DNA from: CAZMVY01 sp964617875
GTDB taxonomy: Bacteria > Planctomycetota > Phycisphaerae > UBA1845 > PWPN01
Length of the DNA stretch: 64,000 bases
Assembly: GCA_964617875.1 (NCBI GenBank)
Contig: CAZUAI010000008.1
Location: 1 to 64,000 of the forward strand
Direction: 5' to 3'
Shown piece after piece: positions 7,901 to 15,427 of this stretch. How positions within the stretch are numbered: position 1 is the stretch's first letter; each line of letters begins with the position of its first letter. A program made the position numbers and the translations under genes. A model generated the notes under the pieces. That model did no database searches. It worked only from the letters and a program-made list of their open reading frames with translations, and had not been told where the DNA came from.

Positions 7901-8523
7901 GGGAAGGCGCCCGCCGCGGCGGCGACGAACGTGTCCCAGCCCGCGAGGTTGGTCAGCGTGACGTGCAACGCCCGCTGCCCGGGGCCGGGACCGTCGGGCA
8001 CGGCTTCATAGACGGCGGCCGACTCGGGACGGTTGCTCGACCGCTGCCAGCGCTTCATCTCGTCCGGGTCGTAGTCGAAGAGCGTGTGCTCGATGGGGGC
8101 GCCCGCGTGTTCGCGCTGGTACTCTTCGCGCGTCCGCCATTGCCCGTCGATGCGGAGCAGTGCTCGCCGCCACAACGGCGCCCGCAACGCGATCAGGTCG
8201 CCCCCGCCGCGGAGATACGCCTCGATCGGCCGCGCCGCACCCGCCGGCAGCGTGCCGGCGTTGGGCAGGACGAGGAGGTCCAGGCCCTTCGCGTCGAGCC
8301 GCTTCGGGTCGCAGACCCCGTCGGCATCCAGCTCGGTCACGTCGTACCCGGCCGCTGCGACCTCGCGGGCGACCGCGTCGGCCAGGGCCGCATCCTCCGC
8401 CGGCAGCCCGCCTTTCAGTACGGCCGCACGGCCGCCGTCCGCCCGCGACGGCAGGCTCGCCCCCGCCAGCAGCGCCGCGCCGAAAACCAGGCCCCATGCC
8501 GTCGCCGGGCTGTATGCACGCAT
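4996..8523 (-). CDS. Large secreted multidomain clan GH-A glycoside hydrolase
   Basis: About 1175 residues. A signal peptide (residues 1-28, ending PSRA) is followed by a Rossmann-like region resembling the amidotransferase-like domain of bacterial beta-galactosidases (about 32-125), a probable beta-sandwich (about 145-310), a second beta-rich part, and a TIM barrel from about 570 to 945. The barrel shows the GH-A pattern: E700 in 'DLAWEPMF' after strand 4 as acid/base, and E864 in 'PVVWAEMG' after strand 7 as nucleophile. The C-terminal 200 residues are low-complexity and beta-sandwich-like. The start at 8523 is preferred over 8562 because AAGGCGG precedes it and the signal peptide begins there. 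Family-level assignment (GH5, GH42 or a newer GH-A family) is not possible by eye. An equally long open frame runs on the opposite strand and is a shadow. Confidence 0.8.
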   Translation of the reverse strand: MRAYSPATAWGLVFGAALLAGASLPSRADGGRAAVLKGGLPAEDAALADAVAREVAAAGYDVTELDADGVCDPKRLDAKGLDLLVLPNAGTLPAGAARPIEAYLRGGGDLIALRAPLWRRALLRIDGQWRTREEYQREHAGAPIEHTLFDYDPDEMKRWQRSSNRPESAAVYEAVPDGPGPGQRALHVTLTNLAGWDTFVAAAAGAFPPGHTLTVFSAKGGGRTTQLAIEWVEKDGSRWIAVVHLAPEWRRYVLAPGDFQYWQSNPHRGHKGDRFKPENAAEIHVGLAFSHTGHVGGRHEYRVGPLGTARPTPETEQLATAFAPPVLEALTPGYKYFDAHDVQTLLVRTDQAILDATGFAVPARIRSPHPRASGAGFDKGRAWRWCPLIEARSGSGEWRGTPAVLLVHADGPFQGGAWASFGVDDEDWYRQPAVLRSIGRIARRMRQGPFFLDAGANHYTCFEHQEVRLGARMTAPSPRRAQRAPDGLRVRITVTDAATGTEVMRREWPPAFANDRAGTVSASWTPDRRPADGFRITAELADGDDVLDRVRHEIHVWRPNETKRFVTIRDGHFALDGKRWRAHGVNYMPSSGIGMEDWPCFEHWVGAASYDPEVIERDLRHVRDLGLNAVSIFVDQVSVPAQNFLDLLRLLDRYGLKANVSLRPGTPLHFDHQWPRIREIIDYYRLPERDTIFAYDLAWEPMFGTHEDRTPWDRDWEGWIVERYGSIENAEKDWAFRVPRTPAGAVTNPLPGQIDTDGDWRRMTAAYRRFLDTLLYRKYGRARRVVRAVAPNQSVSFRMAEAGNPDYRWGGRIPYDFPYLAAAVDFLAPEAYGRIGDWEKVRPGWFETQYARWAAPGKPVVWAEMGCSTWEMSRMETSRELLDFQAMFYTQFYRLLIGSGADGVFYWWYPGGYRWGENSDFGIMNPDGTDRPVSKVIRDHARAYLDGPDARAVDHWIEFDRDRHPDGIAGIYDAAKDEFWKAIDAGRTPGLRTAGTGTTSRDCPLLAVGNTPCNGTNPPKYLDGAFDLVEVQDADGQWTAVEPGGRVRARADKPVVARVTATNLGEAAWEPPPGGSSPPTPAPAGSVYIVAAVRAAERRSDETTEGKKIRNTGATDRTNSTRTAIPTPVPRHASVQLPEVALAPAGPSGDVAITLTFTAEGRTPFGERFELTITR

Positions 8524-8644
8524 TCGTCCACCGCCTTCTGCCGAAAAAACTGCGGGCATCATACACGACGGCGTTGGCTCCTGCCGCCTCCGGGATAGAA
8601 TCCAGTGGACGAAGAAGCGACGGGCGAAGACCGGCGGATCAGAA

Positions 8645-8672
8645 TTGATTCCGGTGACGAGCGACGTATATT
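8645..8672 (+). promoter_or_regulatory. Promoter candidate for the Ser/Thr kinase
   Basis: TTGATT (8645-8650), a 16-base spacer, then TATATT (8667-8672); TATTAT at 8669-8674 with an 18-base spacer is an alternative reading. The kinase start is 65 bases downstream. Confidence 0.6.
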
Positions 8673-8737
8673 ATCGGAGCAAATCGCTCCGGCCTGAATG
8701 GCGCGGCTCGGGCGGTCGATGACGGGAGCGGTGGATC

Positions 8738-9979
8738 ATGGCGGACATCACGGATGAAACGGCGTTCGGCCGGCTGATCATCGAGAAGAAGCTCTGCTCT
8801 CCCGACGAGTTGGAGGCGTGCCGCAAGCACCAGAAGGAGCTGCAGCTCGAAGGAAAGCGGCTCAGCCTGATGGAGCTGATGGTCAAGAACGGCTACCTGA
8901 CGCGGTCGCAGCTCCAGCGGCTCGGCCAGGACATGGAAGACTCCATGTACAAGCCGATCCAGCAGATCCCGGGCTTTCAGATCCTCGGCAAGCTGGGCTC
9001 GGGCGCGATGGCCAAGGTCTTCAAGGCCCGCCAGCTCAGTCTCGACCGCATCGTCGCCGTGAAGGTCCTGCCCCGCAAACTGAAGGAGAACCCCGAGTTC
9101 GTCGACCGGTTTTACCGCGAGGGCAAGGCCGCCGCCAAGCTCAACCACAACAACATCGTCCAGGCCATCGACGTCGGCGAGGCGGGCGGATACCACTACT
9201 TCGTGATGGAGTACGTGGACGGCAAGACCGTCTACGACGACCTGGCGACGGGTCGCCTCTACTCCGAAAAGGACGCCCTGGATCTCATCATCCAGGTCGC
9301 CAGGGCGCTCGAACACGCCCACGACCGCGGTCTTGTCCACCGCGACGTCAAGCCGAAGAACATCATGATCACCAAGACCGGCGTCGCGAAGCTCGCCGAC
9401 ATGGGCCTCGCCCGGGAGACGCAGGACATCGAGGCCGCGATGGCCGAGCAGGGCCGCGCCTACGGCACGCCGTATTACATCAGCCCCGAGCAGATCCGCG
9501 GCGAGGTGAACATCGACGCCCGGGCCGACATCTACTCGCTCGGCGCGACCTTCTACCACATGGTGACCGGCAAGGTCCCCTTCGAGGGCGCCTCGCCCGC
9601 GGCGGTCATGCAGAAGCACCTCAAGGAGCCGCTGATCCCGCCCGACCACATCAACCCGGCCCTCTCCGCCGGCGTCGGCGAGATCATCGAGGTCATGATG
9701 GCCAAGAAGCGCGACGACCGCTACGCCAGCGTCAAGGACCTGCTCGTGGACCTCGAGTCGGTCCAGCGAGGCGAGCCGCCGCTGATCGCCCGGTCGCAGT
9801 ACGACCAGCGCGTGTTGCAGCAACTGGCGGACCGCGGCCAGCCCGTCACGATTGACGCCCCGGCCCAGGCCTCGACGGCTCCGTCCCGCCCGGACTGGAT
9901 CCTGGTCATCGTCCTCGGGGCCGTCCTGGCCCTCTCGATCCTCCTGAACATCGTCCTCTTCGCCACGCGGGCCCGGTAG
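8738..9979 (+). CDS. Membrane-anchored Ser/Thr protein kinase (PknB type)
   Basis: A 413-residue Hanks-type kinase. Residues 1-65 form a helical N-terminal segment (FGRLIIEKKLCSPDELEACR) resembling the small N-terminal domains seen in planctomycete kinases. The kinase domain runs about 80-340: glycine loop LGSGAMAKV (86-94), catalytic lysine K109 in VAVKVL, catalytic loop HRDVKPKN (201-208) with D203 and N208, metal-binding D221 in DMG where most kinases have DFG, and the P+1 motif SPEQ (249-252). A single membrane helix at about 387-408 ends with RAR, so the kinase domain probably faces the cytosol with no extracellular sensor. Activity is likely since all catalytic residues are present. Substrates are unknown; it is monocistronic. 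Confidence 0.93.
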   Translation: MADITDETAFGRLIIEKKLCSPDELEACRKHQKELQLEGKRLSLMELMVKNGYLTRSQLQRLGQDMEDSMYKPIQQIPGFQILGKLGSGAMAKVFKARQLSLDRIVAVKVLPRKLKENPEFVDRFYREGKAAAKLNHNNIVQAIDVGEAGGYHYFVMEYVDGKTVYDDLATGRLYSEKDALDLIIQVARALEHAHDRGLVHRDVKPKNIMITKTGVAKLADMGLARETQDIEAAMAEQGRAYGTPYYISPEQIRGEVNIDARADIYSLGATFYHMVTGKVPFEGASPAAVMQKHLKEPLIPPDHINPALSAGVGEIIEVMMAKKRDDRYASVKDLLVDLESVQRGEPPLIARSQYDQRVLQQLADRGQPVTIDAPAQASTAPSRPDWILVIVLGAVLALSILLNIVLFATRAR

Positions 9980-10033
9980 GTTGAGCGGGTTTCCGGGACC
10001 GCGTATTCGCCATCCCGGAGGTTCGCCCACCGG

Positions 10034-10064
10034 TTGTCCGTTGTGCATTGGCCGGTGGTATAAT
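10034..10064 (+). promoter_or_regulatory. Promoter candidate for the WbsX-like/radical SAM operon
   Basis: A perfect TATAAT lies at 10059-10064. The best -35 match is TTGTCC (10034-10039) with a 19-base spacer; TTGTGC at 10041 is too close. The gene starts 122 bases later. Confidence 0.5.
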
Positions 10065-10186
10065 CGACCTTCTTTCGTGCGGGCCGCGCGGCGCGGGAGC
10101 ACGCAGGGCGGGCGGTTCTCCGGGGCCACGTACGCGCGGCCACGGGGGTTCGCCGGCCGGTTGGCCGTTTGTCACGGAGCCAGCGC

Positions 10187-11416
10187 ATGACTCGTCAAGC
10201 GTCTTTGATCCCCGTCTTCGTCGTTACGGCGGCGGCGTTGCGTGCCGCCAACGCGGCCGACGCGCCGGACGATCCGCCGCAGTCGCCGGGCTACACGGTC
10301 GCCTGCTTCTACTTTCCCAATTACCACGTGGACGCGCGGAACGAGAAGCGCCACGGGCCCGGCTGGACCGAGTGGGAGCTGGTCAAACGGGCGGAGCCGC
10401 GGTTCCGGGGTCACCGCCAGCCGCGCGTGCCCGCGTGGGGCTACACCGACGAGGCCGACCCCGGGGCGATGGCCAGGAAGATCGACGCCGCCGCCGACCA
10501 CGGAATCGACGTCTTCCTCTTTGACTGGTACTGGTACGACGACGGCCCCTTCCTCCAGCGAGGCCTCGAAGAGGGCTTCCTCAAGGCCGCGAACAACCGC
10601 CGGCTGCGATTCGCCGTCATGTGGGCCAACCATGACTGGTTCGATATCATGCCCGCCAAGCTCGGCGTTCAGGCGCTCCAGTACCCGGCCCGGGTGACGC
10701 CCGCCACGTTCGAGACGATGACCAACCACATCCTCAACACCTACTTCAGCCACCCGTCGCACTGGAAGATCGACGGCCGCCCGGTCTTTTCGGTCTACGA
10801 ACTGTACCAGCTGGTCCAGAGCCTCGGCGGCGTGGACGCGACGGCGGCGGCGCTGCAGAAGTTCCGCGAGCGGACCAGGGCGGCCGGCTTCCCCGGCCTG
10901 CACCTGAACGCGGTCGCATGGGGCGTCCAGATCCTGCCGGGCGAGAAGGTCGTGAAGAACGCCGCCGAGCTGATCGCGAAGCTCGGTTTCGACAGTGTCA
11001 CCTCCTACGTCTGGGTCCATCACGTCCCGCTGACCGACTTCCCGCAGACGCCGTACGAGAAGGTGATGCAGCAGGCCGTCGCGCACTGGGACAAGGCGTC
11101 GGCCGAGTTCGGCGTGCCCTACTGGCCCAACGTGACGATGGGCTGGGACTCGAGCCCCCGAACGGTGCAATCCGACCGGTTCATCAACGCCGGCTACCCG
11201 TTCATGGCGACGATCAGCGGCAACACGCCGGCGGCCTTCAAGGAGGCATTGTCCCGGGCCAGGGAGTTCCTCGACCGCCGGGGCGGGGGGGCCAGAACCC
11301 TGACCATCAACGCCTGGAACGAGTGGACCGAGGGCAGCTACCTCGAGCCCGACACGATCACCGGCATGGGTTACCTCGAAGCGATCCGGGCGGTCTTCGG
11401 CCGGCGGGCGAAGTGA
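10187..11416 (+). CDS. Secreted WbsX-like glycosyl hydrolase (GH99-related)
   Basis: A 409-residue protein with a signal peptide ending in ANA (about residue 24). The mature part begins 'VACFYFPNYHVDARNEKRHG' and continues with 'GWTEWELVKRAEPRF', 'GIDVFLFDWYWYDDGPFL', 'AVMWANHDW' and a terminal 'INAWNEWTEGSYLEPD', the pattern of the WbsX family, which is related to endo-mannosidase GH99 TIM barrels. The acidic residues in NEWTEG and FDWYWYDD are candidate active-site residues. Some WbsX proteins act in O-antigen loci, but the signal peptide here points to a periplasmic or extracellular hydrolase. The start at 10187 follows an ACGGAG site. It ends four bases before the next gene, which suggests co-transcription although no functional link is obvious. 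Confidence 0.8.
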   Translation: MTRQASLIPVFVVTAAALRAANAADAPDDPPQSPGYTVACFYFPNYHVDARNEKRHGPGWTEWELVKRAEPRFRGHRQPRVPAWGYTDEADPGAMARKIDAAADHGIDVFLFDWYWYDDGPFLQRGLEEGFLKAANNRRLRFAVMWANHDWFDIMPAKLGVQALQYPARVTPATFETMTNHILNTYFSHPSHWKIDGRPVFSVYELYQLVQSLGGVDATAAALQKFRERTRAAGFPGLHLNAVAWGVQILPGEKVVKNAAELIAKLGFDSVTSYVWVHHVPLTDFPQTPYEKVMQQAVAHWDKASAEFGVPYWPNVTMGWDSSPRTVQSDRFINAGYPFMATISGNTPAAFKEALSRAREFLDRRGGGARTLTINAWNEWTEGSYLEPDTITGMGYLEAIRAVFGRRAK

Positions 11417-11420
11417 CGCG

Positions 11421-13241
11421 ATGGACCTGCGTGACCGCGTCAGCGAGGAGCTTCTGCCCTTCGTGCGGCAGCCCGGCCAGTACATCGGCGGCGAGATCAA
11501 CCAGCTGGTCTCGCCCGGCGACTGGCAGCGGGCCGATGTCCGCGTCGCCGTCGCCTTCCCCGACACCTACACCATCGGCATGAGCCACCTCGGCTGCCAG
11601 ATCCTCTACTGGATCTGCAACCACACCGAGGGCGTCTGCGCCGAGCGCGTCTACAGCCCGTGGATCGACGCCGAGCAGGTCATGCGGGCCAGAGGCATCC
11701 CCCTCTTCACGTGGGACACGCGGCAGCCCGTCGCCGGGGCCGACATCCTCGCCGTCAGCCTCCAGTACGAAATGGGCTTCACGAACGTGCTCGCCATGCT
11801 CGACCTGGCCGGCATCCCGCTCCGCGCGGCCGACCGCGACGATTCGCACCCGCTTGTCGTTGCCGGCGGCCCGCAGGCCGACAACCCCGAGCCCGTGGCC
11901 GACTTTCTCGACCTCGTCGTCATCGGCGACGGCGAGGAGAGCATCCAGGCGATCATCAACCTGGTTCGCGAGTTGAAACGCAACGGCGTGCGGCGGCGCG
12001 ACATGATCGGCGAGATGGCGCGGCGGTTCGAGTGGGCGTATGCCCCGTCGCTCTACGACGTCCGCTACCGCGATGACGGCACGATCGACTCCGTGCGGCC
12101 GACGGCCGGCGCACGCCCGCAGATCGGGCGGTGCCACACGCCGGACTTCGACGCCGCGCCGTTCCCCGTCCGGCCGCTCGTGCCGTACGTCGAGGTCGTC
12201 CACGACCGCATCAGCATCGAGATCATGCGCGGCTGCCCGAACGAGTGCCGTTTCTGCCACGGCGGCTACACCAGACGTCCGCTCCGCTGGCGCAGGGTCG
12301 AGACCATCCTCCAGACCGCCGAGCAGGCCTACGCCGCAACCGGCCAGCGCGAGATCGGGCTGCTGTCCCTCTCCACGTCGGACTACCCGCGCCTGCGTGA
12401 ACTGGCGGAAACGATCAACGCCCGTTTCGCCCCGCGGATGGTGAACATCTCGCTGCCGTCGCTGCGCGTGGATGAAATGCTCGCCGACGTGCCCTGGCTC
12501 GCCAACAGCGTCCGCAAGGGCGGACTCACACTCGCCGTCGAGGCGGCGCGCGACGACATGCGGGCGGCGATTCACAAGGACGTCACGAACGAGCGTCTGC
12601 TCGAGGGCGTCCGGCAGGCGTACCGGGCGGGCTGGCGGACGGTCAAGCTCTATTTCATGGCCGGCTTCCCCGGCGAACGGCGCGAGGACATCGAGGGCAT
12701 CTGGGACCTGTGCGATCGCGTGAGTCAGGCCCGACGGGAGGTCGCGGGCAGCCCCGCTACGGTCAACGCCTCGGTGAGCTGGCTGGTTCCCAAGCCGCAT
12801 ACACCGTTGCAGTGGGCCGCCCAGCCGACGGCGGACTACTTCCGCGAGGTCCGCAATACGCTGCGGTCCATTTCCGCCGGCCGACGCTCTGCCGTGCGGA
12901 TCAAGACGCACGATATCGAACGTTCCATCCTTGAGGCCGTATTCGCCCGCGGCGACCGCCGCCTGGCCCCGGCGATCGAAGCCGCCTACCGCCGCGGCGC
13001 CCGGTTCGACGGCTGGGACGAGCTATTCAGTGTCCGCACCTGGCAGGATGCGTTTGCCGAAACCGGCGTCGATCCCGCTCAGTACGCGCACCGCAGCCGG
13101 GCGTTTGGCGAGGTACTCCCCTGGGGCCACATCATGAGCAGCGTGCCGCACGCCAGGCTTGAGGCCCAATGCCGGGAGATGCTGTCACAACTGGCAACTG
13201 CCCGTGATCGCAGCACCGGAGAGGCGAGAGAAAGAGAATAA
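11421..13241 (+). CDS. B12-binding radical SAM protein (TIGR03960 type)
   Basis: A 606-residue cytosolic protein. Residues 40-180 form a B12-binding-like Rossmann domain (VAVAFPDTYTIGMSHLG, 'LVVAGGPQADNPEPVADF'). The radical SAM core follows with the 4Fe-4S motif CxxxCxxC at C272, C276 and C279 (RGCPNECRFCHGG), and later 'LAVEAARDDMR' and 'KLYFMAGFPGE', which fit the SAM-binding strands. These features match the TIGR03960 family, usually found next to a TIGR03936 partner; that partner is not in the window. The substrate is not established. It follows the WbsX-like gene by four bases and precedes dnaG by 227 bases. Confidence 0.88.
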   Translation: MDLRDRVSEELLPFVRQPGQYIGGEINQLVSPGDWQRADVRVAVAFPDTYTIGMSHLGCQILYWICNHTEGVCAERVYSPWIDAEQVMRARGIPLFTWDTRQPVAGADILAVSLQYEMGFTNVLAMLDLAGIPLRAADRDDSHPLVVAGGPQADNPEPVADFLDLVVIGDGEESIQAIINLVRELKRNGVRRRDMIGEMARRFEWAYAPSLYDVRYRDDGTIDSVRPTAGARPQIGRCHTPDFDAAPFPVRPLVPYVEVVHDRISIEIMRGCPNECRFCHGGYTRRPLRWRRVETILQTAEQAYAATGQREIGLLSLSTSDYPRLRELAETINARFAPRMVNISLPSLRVDEMLADVPWLANSVRKGGLTLAVEAARDDMRAAIHKDVTNERLLEGVRQAYRAGWRTVKLYFMAGFPGERREDIEGIWDLCDRVSQARREVAGSPATVNASVSWLVPKPHTPLQWAAQPTADYFREVRNTLRSISAGRRSAVRIKTHDIERSILEAVFARGDRRLAPAIEAAYRRGARFDGWDELFSVRTWQDAFAETGVDPAQYAHRSRAFGEVLPWGHIMSSVPHARLEAQCREMLSQLATARDRSTGEARERE

Positions 13242-13311
13242 GTAGTCGGGCATACCTGGCCTGCGACCGCGACCATCGTTTCTGTGTATATGTAATAAAT
13301 GTCCGGCCCAT

Positions 13312-13340
13312 TTGACGAATGCCCAAGTGCGTGATATATT
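13312..13340 (+). promoter_or_regulatory. Sigma-70 promoter of the dnaG-rpoD unit
   Basis: TTGACG (13312-13317), exactly 17 bases, then TATATT (13335-13340). The transcript would have a leader of about 120 bases before the TTG start of dnaG. This is one of the best promoters in the window. Confidence 0.8.
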
Positions 13341-13468
13341 TGCTAGTCTTATCGGGTGCGAGGCGGGGTGACGTTTGCGGAAACGATTGACGATAAGCTT
13401 AAGAAGGAAAAGAACTTAACTCTTGGCAGGCGGCAAGTCGCACCTTTGGCGGGTTTGAGGTACGGAAG

Positions 13469-15310
13469 TTGAGTCTCACCAGCCGCGAGGCGGTTACGCA
13501 GCGGATTCGCGACAGTATCAGCATTGTCGACGTGGTCGGCGGCTACGTTGCGCTGCGCCCGGCGGGGGCCAACCTCAAGGGGCTTTGCCCTTTCCACCAG
13601 GACAAGTCGCCTTCCCTGCTCGTCCACCCAGGCAAGCAGATCTTCAAGTGCTTCGCCTGCGGGGCGGGCGGGGACGTATTCACCTTTATCCAGCTTCGGG
13701 AGAAGGTGGACTTCCTCCAAGCCCGCGCCATGCTGGCGGAACGGGCTGGCATACCGCTGGATGACGACTTTTCGTCGCGCGAGCACGGGCCAGGCAAGGT
13801 CGAGATCGCCCGCGCGAACACCTGGGCGGCCGGGGTTTTCCGGCGGCAGCTCATGGGAACCGCCGGTGCCGCGGCGCGGGCCTATCAGGATCGCCGAGGC
13901 ATCAGGCCGGAGGTTTCCGAAGCCTTCGGCCTCGGATTTGCCATCGACAACTACGAAGCGATTCTGCGGGCGGGCAAGCAGGCCGGGTTTTCCGAGGCCC
14001 TGCTCGCGGCGGCGGGCCTTGTGCGAGAGGGTCAGCGCGGCGGCTACTACGACACGTTCCGCAACCGCCTCATGTTCCCGATCATCGACACCACGGGGCG
14101 GATGATCGGGTTCGGGGGCCGCGCCCTCGGGGACGATCCGGCAAAATACCTCAATACGCCCGAGACGCGCCTGTTCGACAAGGGCCGCAACCTCTTCGGG
14201 CTCAACCGTGCCAAGGACGCGATTGGCCGTGCGAGGCGCGCGATCATCGTCGAAGGCTACATGGATTGCGTCATGGCGCACCAGTACGGCTTCGAGGAAA
14301 CCGTCGCGGCGCTGGGGACGGCGTTCACCGATGAGCAGGCCCAGCTGCTGCGGCGCTACACGGATACGGTGGTGCTCGTTTTCGATTCGGACGCGGCCGG
14401 GCAGGCCGCGGCAGACCGCGCGTTATCGGTCAGTGTGCTGCAGAACCTCGATGTGCGGCTGGCCCGGGTCCCGACGGGCAAGGATCCGTGCGATTTTCTG
14501 CTTTCCGACGGCGCGGAGGCCTTTGCCGCGCTGTTGAACGAAGCCCCGTCTGCGCTACAATTCAAGTGGCGTCAGGTGGTGGGCCGCTACGAGGAAAGCG
14601 AGACCGGTCCCGCCCGTCGCCGCGCGGTTGAGGAATACATCGAGCAGATTGCCACCTGGGTGAACGCGGGGGCGGTCGATGCGATTCAACGGGGCCTGAT
14701 CCTCAACCAGGTCGCGAAACTTTTGTCGCTGCCGCCCGGCGAGATTCACGCGAGGCTGGCGGCGTCGCAACAGCGGCAGAGCCGCTCGCAGATGCGGACG
14801 GCGGCCCCGGGGGTGGGAGGAACAGAGGCGGCGCCCAGGCCGGACGGCCGGCAAGGGGCGCTCCGGCAACTCCTGGAGGTCCTGGTCAACGAACCGCGTT
14901 TCATCCAACAGGTGGGGGACGTTCTGGAGTCACACGCGTTTGCGGATCCGGTGCTGGCCAGGATTGCCGGCGAAGTGCTGACCTGGTGTCGGGAAGGGAG
15001 CGAACGGGGGGCGTGGCGGCTGGACGAGTTGATCGGGCGTTTTGAGGATCCGACGTTCGCCCGCGTGGTGACGGATCTTCAGGCGGCCGGCGAAGAACGC
15101 GGCAACTACGCGGCGACCGCGGAGAACGCGGTGCAACGGTTGCGGGACGCGGAGCGGGCGGAACGGACGGCAATGGCGGCACGGCAGGCGCCCGAGGCGC
15201 ATCGGGCGGGCGATCGCGACGGGGCCAACCGGGCGCTGTCGGCCCTGCACGAGGGGGCTCGCTCGCACCGGGGTTTCATCGGGTTGTCGAAGGCAGTGCG
15301 GCCGGCCTAG
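13469..15310 (+). CDS. dnaG: DNA primase
   Basis: A 613-residue primase that makes RNA primers at the replication fork. The N-terminal CHC2 zinc ribbon shows C40, H43, C61 and C64 (GLCPFHQDKSPSL ... FKCFACGAGG). The RNA-polymerase domain includes 'YLNTPETRLFDKGRNLFGL', and the TOPRIM motifs are VEGYMD with E262 and FDSDAAG with D306 and D308. The C-terminal 180 residues are the helicase-interacting part. The start is TTG at 13469, supported by GAGGT about seven bases upstream and by the usual distance to the zinc ribbon. Together with rpoD, 117 bases downstream, it forms the conserved dnaG-rpoD part of the macromolecular synthesis operon; rpsU is absent here. Confidence 0.97.
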   Translation: MSLTSREAVTQRIRDSISIVDVVGGYVALRPAGANLKGLCPFHQDKSPSLLVHPGKQIFKCFACGAGGDVFTFIQLREKVDFLQARAMLAERAGIPLDDDFSSREHGPGKVEIARANTWAAGVFRRQLMGTAGAAARAYQDRRGIRPEVSEAFGLGFAIDNYEAILRAGKQAGFSEALLAAAGLVREGQRGGYYDTFRNRLMFPIIDTTGRMIGFGGRALGDDPAKYLNTPETRLFDKGRNLFGLNRAKDAIGRARRAIIVEGYMDCVMAHQYGFEETVAALGTAFTDEQAQLLRRYTDTVVLVFDSDAAGQAAADRALSVSVLQNLDVRLARVPTGKDPCDFLLSDGAEAFAALLNEAPSALQFKWRQVVGRYEESETGPARRRAVEEYIEQIATWVNAGAVDAIQRGLILNQVAKLLSLPPGEIHARLAASQQRQSRSQMRTAAPGVGGTEAAPRPDGRQGALRQLLEVLVNEPRFIQQVGDVLESHAFADPVLARIAGEVLTWCREGSERGAWRLDELIGRFEDPTFARVVTDLQAAGEERGNYAATAENAVQRLRDAERAERTAMAARQAPEAHRAGDRDGANRALSALHEGARSHRGFIGLSKAVRPA

Positions 15311-15325
15311 GCCGCGGCCCGGGCG

Positions 15326-15345
15326 GACAGACAGACAGACAGACA
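15326..15345 (+). repeat. (GACA)5 microsatellite in the dnaG-rpoD spacer
   Basis: Five perfect GACA units are followed by GAGAGAGAAGG. The tract lies 16 bases before the first possible ATG of rpoD (15362) and 82 before the preferred one (15428). Change in copy number would alter the leader, not the protein. Confidence 0.85.
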
Positions 15346-15427
15346 GAGAGAGAAGGCGCCCATGGCGGCGCGGGGGCCGACGGGCCGGCGGAGGAACGCC
15401 GCGCCGCGGATCGGCCGGAGGAGACGT

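Noticed and set aside
4990..8598. A 1202-codon open frame on the plus strand opposite the GH-A glycosidase
   Set aside because: It has no domain signature, is extremely rich in Arg, Ala and Val, and mirrors the codon structure of the real gene; a GC-rich shadow.
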